DNA of 64,000 nt from Icerya purchasi (lineage: Eukaryota; Arthropoda; Insecta; Hemiptera; Monophlebidae): assembly GCA_039619475.1 (NCBI GenBank), contig CM077116.1, positions 373,684,794 to 373,748,793 of the forward strand. The letters run 5' to 3'. A program made the translations under genes and the position numbers. Positions 57,395-64,000 of this stretch are shown here, piece after piece. The notes under the pieces were generated by a model. It worked only from the letters and a program-made list of their open reading frames with translations, ran no database searches and was not told the origin of the DNA. Within the stretch, counting starts at the first letter, position 1. Each line of letters starts with the position of its first letter.

Positions 57395-58647
57395 AGCGAA
57401 TTAGAATTGAATACTACTAGAGATAGAAGAAATGAAAGATGCTATAACAGGAATGATCGCCGAAGATGGAAGTGAAAGAATAAACGAAACATTATTATGT
57501 GGAGTAGGTAAACCAAGATTGAGGAGTTGTCTGTAAAAGCGAGAGTGTTCTAATAGACGCGCGTTCAAAAAATATGTGATTTGAATCGCAGAGTAAATCG
57601 GAATCATCAGGATGAAAAGAATAAAATGGAGAAGAGGATATAGAAAGAAAAAAAAACAAGAAAATGCAGGAATCCGACTTTGATCAAGGCAAAGTCTGCA
57701 GATAGAAGAGATTGAAAGATGAGGAAAGTAGTAGTACCAAGGATAAGGAGGATGAGTTTGGATATAAACATCGTGCCATCATTTACGATGACACTTCCTG
57801 AAAAGAACATTAAGATTAGAAGAAGAAAATTGGGATAGAAATTGATCAATCTGAACGGCGGACCAAGCTAATGAATCAGCCAGTTTATTAGTCTCAATGT
57901 CAACATGGCTGGAGATCCATAAAAAATCGATTTTTACGGAACGAGCACTATACAATCTAGTGACAAGAAAAATTACGGTGAGAAATGATGAGGAAGAGGA
58001 GATGCACAGTAGTAAAACCCCTTGGAATCCGAAACTAGTAGAAATTTATTAGAACCATTTGTGGAAGTGATGGTTTGGATAGCACGAAGCTCTAAGGATC
58101 CGCTTATTAGGAGTCTAGTGAGAAGATGAGCACGTTATATTATAATGTAAGAAAAAAGAGGTGCAACATGCGAGGACATTCCGGGCAAGTAGAATTTTGA
58201 GATAGTGAACAGTGTGAAGGATGATGTTTCCTGTTGATTGGCTATGGAGAGTTGTTCCTTCGTTTGCGATAAAGAAAAAACGGAAAAACTTTAAAGAGAG
58301 ACTTTGTAATGCGAGCAAGATGTTCAGACGGCAATAGTATTTTTAATACTTACTTCGAACTTTGGCGGAGGAGTTTGATCTTGAACGTAGGTAGTGGTGG
58401 GCTCTTCGATTTCTTGTGTAGTAAAGGTTGTTATAGGTTTAGGCGGCGGTGGGGCTCCGTAACTTCCTTGCGGCTGTTTTTGCTGTCTAACGGGTAGTTC
58501 TAAAAGGCGTCCACTCGGTTTCCAACCCGACGCTGGGTACGGCGGCGAGGCAGTGGTAGCGGCAGCTGGTTGTTTCGGTGGTAGGTAACTGTGGTCGCCG
58601 AAGACTGTGCTGACGGTCATTACGCAGAATAACAGGAAAAAAATCAT
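45423..58647 (-). CDS. Secreted cuticular-type protein, multi-exon
   Basis: Exons read on the minus strand: A 58647-58354, B 56240-56149, C 45695-45423. A begins with a signal peptide (MIFFLLFCVMTVSTVFG), then a Pro/Ala-rich segment with SYLPP, GRLLELPVRQQ and SYGAPPPPKP. B encodes GEVFIRFFFYNRHTMRYSTP then SRFDLAKE. C encodes TESETVNKVSGQLQASDSGT, YYVLLPDGRLQRVTYAT, a Gln/Glu-rich helix, VANVKYQDVEPI and a Tyr end. The xYYVLLPDGRLQRVTY motif resembles the R&R chitin-binding core (YxxPDGxxxxVxY). B-to-C phases agree. A's best donor (GAA|GTAAGT) ends in phase 0 but B needs phase 1, so either the donor is 4 nt later (GTATTA) or a small exon is unseen. The acceptor CTTAAACAG directly precedes the first ATG, so a further 5' exon lies to the right. 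Family name not certain. Confidence 0.75.
46620..46740. repeat. 52-bp-type tandem repeat, left part
   Basis: Two diverged copies of the unit ending in TCCGAAGGTTTATTATTATT are interrupted at 46741 by (ATCA)n and then foreign sequence. The same repeat resumes at about 49340. Confidence 0.75.
46741..47715. other. Microsatellite-rich segment within the LINE-containing insertion
   Basis: Begins with ATCA repeats, then AATA-rich and TACA/TATA-rich simple sequence (TA runs near 47094-47110 and 47215-47243). No coding potential. Probably the 3' part of the inserted LINE or a later composite; the boundary is not clear. Confidence 0.5.
47716..49315 (-). mobile_element. CR1/Jockey-type LINE, decayed
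   Basis: The minus strand starts (49290 downward) with an endonuclease domain: LRKRFDDINIYLERNNASCQ and IFTETWLYD, SDRRSEGVVMYIS, and LAGDMNVYILDNK near 48880, which is the GDFN motif. Then HSDPLRYTQPPNF and DFDFLDHCDIDLTL, the linker EEVQRSVRKAKKQYFTNV, and the start of the reverse transcriptase, DNIKNAILSLPIKSSFGFNH then ISSKLVRN. It stops before the catalytic core. Several frames are broken. Confidence 0.82.
49340..49530. repeat. 52-bp tandem repeat, right part
   Basis: Units begin at 49369, 49421 and 49473 (CTCTGAAGGT, CTCCGAAGGT, TTCCGAAGGT), an exact 52-bp period through TAGAATTATTTACAGAATGA. The third unit has a short insertion (TTTCGGAATTACAG). Confidence 0.9.
49795..50035 (-). mobile_element. 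LINE 3'-end fragment (same family as 30.1-30.9 kb)
   Basis: The reverse complement aligns by eye along about 240 nt with 30625-30850: GTGTTCATCTCTTTCTGCTG at the start, then TTGTTCTTTTCTCCTGACAA versus TTGTTCTTTCCTCCTAACAA, GACTCTTTCCT, and GGTAAAGGTCCCCGGTTGAC followed by GAGCC. It is a second, 5'-truncated copy ending at nearly the same 3' position. Confidence 0.82.
50475..50502. repeat. Poly-T tract
   Basis: Around 28 T in a row; could be the poly(A) of a minus-strand retroinsertion, but no element is recognised beside it. Confidence 0.9.
51095..51960. promoter_or_regulatory. CpG-rich, promoter-like region
   Basis: This block is markedly richer in G+C and CpG than anything nearby (for example CGATTTCGCGCGCTCAC and ACGCGCCGGACACACGG). 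On the plus strand TTTCAGTCG at 51612-51620 matches the arthropod initiator TCAGT, and ATTAG|GTGAGAC at 51625-51635 is a good splice donor. This suggests an untranslated first exon of a plus-strand transcript, or an alternative promoter nested in the intron. No coding exon is attached to it in the window. Confidence 0.4.
52560..52925 (+). pseudogene. LINE 3'-end fragment
   Basis: Begins TYGAETWAL and, after a frameshift, gives IAKLKWAWFGHVAGRDDARR, then KKKRGRSTTRWSEDIVKIAG and, in another frame, SLGYATQQWVDTVI. This is the C-terminal KWxWxGHVAR..D.R.T....W.P...KR.RGRP.TRW.DDI..AG....W segment of insect endonuclease-reverse transcriptases. A TATG microsatellite follows at 52941-52985. Confidence 0.88.
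53904..53942. repeat. (CT)n microsatellite
   Basis: CT dinucleotides with two TG interruptions. Confidence 0.95.
56149..56240 (-). CDS. Cuticular-type gene, internal exon
   Basis: 92 nt between acceptor AATATTTCAG and donor GTGAGT. Only the frame with two leading bases is open; it gives QGEVFIRFFFYNRHTMRYST then PGSRFDLAKE and ends in phase 0, matching the last exon. The other two frames have stops. Confidence 0.7.
56241..58353 (-). other. Intron between the signal-peptide exon and the internal exon
   Basis: Contains an RNase H-bearing LINE remnant in its right half and a (GA)n tract at 57363-57390. A small exon of length one more than a multiple of three may lie here unseen. Confidence 0.6.
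57400..58310 (-). mobile_element. LINE fragment with RNase H
   Basis: The minus strand encodes RAIQTITSTNGSNKFLLVSD and SKGFYYCASPLPHHFS, then FLWISSHVDIETNKLADSLA (near 57870-57930), the WIPSHVGIxGNExADxLA block of R1/I/Jockey RNase H. The remaining 3' part is T-rich after stops. It resembles the LINE at 30.1 kb (FLIVSDS..SPLPDHS..WVPSHSGI) but is diverged. Inserted in the sense orientation of the host gene. Confidence 0.82.
58354..58647 (-). CDS. Cuticular-type gene, signal-peptide exon
   Basis: 98 codons from ATG (58645-58647) to GAA before the donor GTAAGTATT. Residues 1-17 are a hydrophobic signal peptide likely cleaved after Gly17; the mature start DHSYLPPKQP is followed by low-complexity Pro/Ala/Thr sequence. 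Higher GC than surrounding DNA. Confidence 0.8.
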
Positions 58648-59860
58648 CTGTTTAAGAGAGAAGAAGCAATACGAATAAATGTATAAAAACTTTAAAAATT
58701 AAAAGAAATGCGATCGACTTTTTTTATTATTAAATTGTAAATCGTGTTAGCATTTACAAATGAATTATAATTCCGTAATACTTAAATATTTTCGGGTGAT
58801 ACTTAATAATTGGTAGTTTTACTCGCGCATTATTTTTTATTTTCTTTTTTTAATCAACGATTAAGAAAAGACGAACAAGTCCCATGCTATTGACAGTGCG
58901 TTTGGTTTTGTATAATTAAGCTTTCATAATAGTCGTAATTGATCTGAAGAAAAGACTGGGGTCAGTTCCTTTCTCATGGGATAATAAGACTTTCCCAGAT
59001 TTCTCCGGTGTAAGCAGCATTCAATTTCAGATTAAGTATGTGACCTGTGTCCGGAACGAGACAACTCCCGAAATCCCACCTGTTGTTGTTTTGTTTTTTT
59101 TTTGCCAAGTACCTTTTAACTGCTAGGCTACCGCGCTACGTAATTAACGATTACATGTATCTTTTAAAAAATCGTTTTATTAGAAAAACGGAGCTGTGAA
59201 ATAAAACGTAGTCGTCAACACAACGATCATCTCAAATTCAGGTTTTGGTGACGATAGAAAAGGGTAGAAATGAATTAAACAATAAAAACGAAAACAATTC
59301 AGTTAGTAGACGACGAAAAAGAGCCTTTAATATTTACAATCACATTAAGGTATTACGAATGTTCGGATTTAATGCTGAATAATACATACGGACAAAAATG
59401 TGTATTTCACGAATGTTCTGCATTAATTTTAAACGAAGAATTTGTAATTAATTTTAATATGTGTAATCATGGGGCAGGTACTTTTCCATTTTCCTACCTG
59501 GTGCGTACCTGAATAGTGGTACGAAGTGGGTTTCTCGTTAGTTTTTATTTTTGTTGCATTTTTAAATTTACTGTTTCGAAGGTACAAAATTACTATGTTA
59601 ACTTTTCGCGAAATAAGGAAACGGAATCGCCAAATTTTTCGTAATATTTTTGCCTAAATTCTATACAGTACATAAATGCCGTTTCATTTGCCGACTTCTT
59701 TTTGTAATACATTTCAAAAAAGTTTCGTAGCTATTGCTATTAGAATATGCCTTAGCTACCAGCTGCCGATAGTTTACAGCGAAAATAAGTCAAAATTTCG
59801 AATTTTCTCTTGTGCCTTTGAGTACCACACGAAATTTCCCCCCATATGGTGCTTGACACA
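58648..59860. other. Upstream side of the signal-peptide exon, no gene recognised
   Basis: Non-coding, AT-rich. A segment at about 58920-59050 (TGGGGTCAGTTCCTTTCTCATGGGAT and downstream) is similar to 61440-61560, so both are copies of an unnamed dispersed repeat. A short 5' exon of the cuticular-type gene may lie here or further right. Confidence 0.55.
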
Positions 59861-59867
59861 CGTGAGT

Positions 59868-61056
59868 ACATATCTAAGGGGGGCTAGAAAGGGCTATAGG
59901 CCCGGGACCAGCCTCCAAGCGGCCCCGCGCTCTTGAACAGAATAACGTTTAATTTTCTACGCGTAAAATTTAAGTCCCCCCCCCCCCCAAATACTCAATA
60001 CTTAAAAATGCAAGATTTTAAACTTGCGTTTTATTCAGCCAATTTTTATGTACATATAAAAAAAAAATACATATGTGTTCATTAATACAATTATTTCTCT
60101 ATAAAACTTTCTTTTTTTTTTTTTTTACCAATAAACTAAATGCTACATAAATGACTTTTTATAGAAATTTTCTAAAATAATTCTAATTTATTGTGTTAAG
60201 AAAGACGAATGAGTCCTTTAATTGAATAATAAATAAACAAATCGATTAATAAAAAAATTCTCTATTCAAATATTGATACCCATGCAATATCGTTGTAAAA
60301 CTTTTTTCTACGTAAAAAAGCGTTTTACAACTTGAAATATTCTTAATTTTAATAATATTATATAATTTTTTTTTTTTATTTTAAATACGTTTTATTTTGA
60401 ACTGTATAAAAATTATTTAAAATAAAAACGAGTTTTAATCGATCGTTGATTTTATAAATATTATTTTGAAAAATTTAATAAATCATACTGCGTTTCATTC
60501 ACTGATTTTCTGATCACGTAAACAATTATGAAATTTTAAACGTGCCTGTTTAATTTATACAAAAAGAAAAAACAAAAACATCGCACGAGTCTATCAAAAT
60601 TAGCTTGAAAACCGCTGTGGTGAAAATACCATCGCAACACTGCCATAAATAATCCATTATAAATAAAATTTTATTTATTGTTTTCAAAAAAAAACGATTA
60701 TTTTTCTGCTTCACACAATATTTTGAATTTATATACGTAAATGTTTTTTTGTAGAAAAAGGAGATATAATTTTATTAATAAAAAAAGACAAATATTAACA
60801 TATACATATATATGTAGGTATATATGATTCTCCTTTATTTTAAAATTCAATTTATGTAGTATTTAGTTTGTTAGGGTAAGAAAGTTGATTTTTTAAAGAA
60901 AGCATAATTTTAATTTTATTAGTCATTCATACATATGTAATTGATTTTTTTTTTTTTGTTTGTTTACATATTTTTATAATGAATTTTTTCACCGTTTTTT
61001 CTGGACCCCCTCATTCAAGATTAATCTCGGGCCCCGTAAATCCTTAATCCGCCTCT
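59868..61056. mobile_element. hAT-like non-coding element, degenerate
   Basis: The right end, reverse-complemented, reads CAGAGGCGGATTAAGG, a typical hAT end. The left end (ATATCTAAGGGGGGCTAGAAAGGGCTATAGGCCCGGG) parallels the left interior of the hAT copy at 41996. The interior is AT-rich with no open transposase. The left terminal repeat is eroded and no 8-bp target duplication is convincing. Confidence 0.5.
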
Positions 61057-62185
61057 GTATATATAACAATTCTATCTTCCAACCCCATTACGGGGACACA
61101 GCATAATATTTAAAATCGCCTGATAAATATCGCGAATAAATATATTTCATACTGTGTTTCACTTTATTATTTGCAGTTTGGCGTAAATAAGAGCATTGTT
61201 TATATTTAATTTTTGATAAATCTTAAATACAAGCGCGATTTATAAGTCGAATGTCGCTCACGTTTATTCAAGAATTGCTTGTTTGACAGACGTTTCTAAA
61301 AGCTAGTGACCAATCGATTTGAAAAAAAAAAATCTCAATCCGTGCATTAGAGCCGTAAACATATTGGTTATGTATCTATACACGCTAAAAAGTAAAGTAA
61401 GGTAGGTCCCATATATCCTTGATGGGGAGTATCGTGGATTGTGAAATTAAGCTTTTCATAATATACTTAAGGATCCTAATGAATCTGATAAGGATACTGG
61501 GGCCAGTTCCACTCTCACGGGATCCGCCTTTACTTTCCACCATTCAGTTTCAGATTAGGTATAAACCTATTTCAAACGAATTCATAAGATATACTGCGCC
61601 ATGTGATATAAATAAACGATGACAATCGGCAACCAGTAGATGAATATTTTTGTCTTTTGGGGCCGGGCCTTTTTTTTTTTTTTTTTTTGTAAAAAAATAA
61701 AAATAAGCTATACAAAATATTTTCGATGAACCTGTGCGGAAGGGACTGAATTCTAATGCAACATGCCGGAAGAGCACAGAAAAGTTAGAAAAGTGAAAAA
61801 AGTGAAAAAGCTTTCCCGCAGTATTCAGCGGTTTTGTAAGTGAAAGAACGAGCAAAAAATGCTCGAAAAGGTTTACATTCGAAAAGAACAATATATTTTC
61901 GGTTCTTTTCAGCTGCTATTAACCGAGCAATCACAGTTAAGTTTCGACACTGAAAACGCCCTAGCAGAATTTGAAGTGAAATTTCTTTATTGTTACAAGA
62001 TATTTTTAAGAAAACCGTTGCTATCAACCAGATGCAAGGTCGATTTCATTTTACAAAATTTGTGACGCTTGAAAATGTAATTATTTTCCCGAAGAGTGAA
62101 ATTTAAAAAAAAAACGTCCCCCGAACTCCTCTTTCAGGCGGAGTTTACGAATTAGCATTTTTAAGTTGACATTAACATTAAATGA
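61057..62185. other. No recognised gene
   Basis: Contains the second copy of the dispersed repeat (about 61385-61565) and a poly-T tract at 61671-61688. Open frames here run through low-complexity sequence. Confidence 0.55.
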
Positions 62186-62325
62186 ATCACATTAGACATC
62201 TACACACTTTTATAAAATAATAATATATTTAAAATTAAACACTGACGCATTTCGAAGCTAATAAACGTCAATCTTTAATTATGAATATATTTTTATTTTA
62301 CAAAAGTGTAGATGTCTAGTGTGAT
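62186..62325. repeat. Foldback (MITE-like) inverted repeat, 140 bp
   Basis: Left arm ATCACATTAGACATCTACAC pairs with the right arm GTGTAGATGTCTAGTGTGAT, and the pairing continues inward through TAATATATT...CACTGACG and CGTCAATC...AATATATT. A loop of about 18 nt remains. Confidence 0.8.
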
Positions 62326-63321
62326 AATTTTACCCTACATTCCAATCCTCCAGAACGAGACACGGATTTGATAATCTCAGCCATGTCCTCTCGAATTCAG
62401 AAGTGGGATTAAGGGCAGTTCTGTAACCAGGGACTCTTGGGCCGTAATAGTCTAGATATTATACACGGCTCGGAGTGTGATCAGGGGGTTGAGATATATA
62501 TAAAAAAAAAAAAAAAAATTGATAAGTAATAGGAAAAATGTGTTTATCAAATTTTTTAAAATTAACGTTAATATATTATAATGGTTCATTTTAAAACGAA
62601 AAAGAACAAAAACATAATAAATTTACGAAATTAATGAAAAAAGCGATGTTTCATTTCGGTTGTTTACACTCGATTTTTAAAAATAAAATTCCCGTTCGTT
62701 TACGTTTTATGCATTCGTATTCGTTAGCATTTGGTTTTATTTTAAAATTATCAAAAATAAAAAATATTTAACAAATACGAAAATTCTTTATCATGCTCTA
62801 AGGCGTTAAATTTTATTTGTTTACGACCTTTTCAAATTTCAGCTACATTCATGTTATGCAGACGTAGTGAGGAAAAGGGAAAACCGTATATAGGCTAGAA
62901 AAAGTATATCGCTCAATTGATGATGTAGCCACGATCGGTACGGGCGACATACAATGATGATGAGTATGTGTCATTGTCCAACCAAAAAATAAAGTGATTA
63001 CAAGAATTTTTCGGTAATAAAGCGGTTTACATGGACACAAATGTAATTTTTACACTCAAAAATTCATTTGAGCATTTTATTGGAACACTCCGCATGCTCT
63101 ATTAAATTAAAGTAAATACATCCAAAAATGCGCTTGACACGGTGATATACTTTTCAACCACGTTATTCGCCTATTTTGTATAAATATTACGTTATTCTAA
63201 ATATTTTTCAGTTATAAGTAAATGTAATGTTAAAGCTAGATATTGCGAGAGGAGAGGCGGTTAATATACTGACTTTGAAATATTTTGAGAATCCCCCTTG
63301 TCGTCAAACGAAGTGGTATAA
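62326..63321. other. No recognised gene
   Basis: AT-rich sequence with a 17-A run near 62502-62518. No coding or repeat family identified. Confidence 0.55.
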
Positions 63322-63613
63322 AATATAATAAGTTAATAATAACTGATATAATAAACAATTATAACAAACAATATAAGAATAAAATAGATTTCTTACTCAG
63401 TAACGTTTTCGGGCATTATCAGCTAAAATACAAATCACTATGTGTGATCAGAGACAAAATCTAAATCGTACTAAATTTTGTTTCTGATCACATATAGTGA
63501 TTTGTATTTTAGCTGATAATGCCCGAAAACGTTACTGAGTAAGAAATCTATTTTATTCTTATATTGTTTGTTATAGTTGTTTATTATATCAGTTATTATT
63601 AACTTATTATATT
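63322..63613. repeat. Near-perfect 292-bp palindrome (139-bp arms)
   Basis: Arms 63322-63460 and 63475-63613 are reverse complements with only a few mismatches (for example the left arm has TCACTATGTGTGATC and the right GATCACATATAGTGA). The spacer is 14 nt. Outer ends are AATATAATAAGTTAATAA and its complement. It is a young foldback element or a palindromic duplication. Confidence 0.93.
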
Positions 63614-64000
63614 TCGATAGCTAACAAACAGGATGGAAAAAGATTCTTTATTGAAGTGGTATAAGGTTTGCATAACTTATTTTCCTTTTACGAACTGTAA
63701 ATGTCTTTTTTTTCTAAATACCGATACCAAATGTCTCTGAACGAACGGAAGTTTATTGCAAGCTATTTGGATTGCAACTTATACGGTATTAATTTCATTC
63801 GGTATTTAATTTATTTTTACGGCCGCTACGAAGCACTCTTACACAGATTAGACGTTGAATAATCATGTTATTGTTTGTAACTAATTTTAAATAAATGTCA
63901 TCGGAGCAGAATAAATACTGTACACTGTATGGAAGGTAACGGTCATGAAACTGTCGGAAAATGCTTTTTCGTTAATATTTTTTACGGTTAATACGTTCGG

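Overview
The window is AT-rich arthropod nuclear DNA, almost certainly from an insect. It has spliced genes with GT-AG introns up to about 18 kb, many microsatellites, and remnants of most insect transposon classes: a Mutator-like element, Tc1/mariner, hAT, a Helitron and several non-LTR retrotransposons. I see no bacterial operons, tRNA, rRNA or CRISPR array. I cannot name the species.

Two protein-coding genes are supported. (1) Plus strand, 2410-33222: the complete coding region of the SNW1/SKIP splicing and transcription co-regulator (Drosophila Bx42), 11 coding exons whose phases join into a 541-residue protein. Its fifth intron is about 17.8 kb and is packed with mobile DNA. (2) Minus strand, 45423 to about 58647: a secreted, probably cuticular protein. 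One exon carries the signal peptide and a Pro-rich segment, a second is short, and the last carries a GTYYVLLPDGRLQRVTY motif. The join between the first two exons is not settled, and a further 5' exon probably lies to the right.

Layout: 1-2409 upstream DNA with short repeats and a hairpin. 2410-33222 SNW1; its introns hold a Mutator fragment (4.9-5.1 kb), a nearly intact Mutator-like element (8158-11380) flanked by 102-bp direct repeats, two mariner remnants (12.4-14.2 kb), a Helitron remnant with a recognisable 3' end (20205-22100), a ~332-bp satellite-like array (22.2-24.3 kb), and a mariner plus a LINE in intron 9. 33223-35340 3' UTR and spacer. 35.3-38.4 kb two opposed LINE fragments. 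41.1-44.9 kb LINE pieces and a hAT element with a perfect 8-bp target duplication. 45.4-58.6 kb the cuticular gene, with a LINE inside a 52-bp tandem array, a CpG-rich promoter-like stretch near 51.1-51.9 kb, and an RNase H-bearing LINE in its first visible intron. 58.6-64 kb repeats, including a hAT-like element and two foldback palindromes.

The most unusual observation is the Mutator-like element. Its 18-bp terminal inverted repeats directly abut two copies of the same 102-bp sequence (3 mismatches), as if the target duplication were far longer than the roughly 8-11 bp usual for this superfamily. Its transposase frame is broken by a single TGA where related proteins are expected to have Trp.
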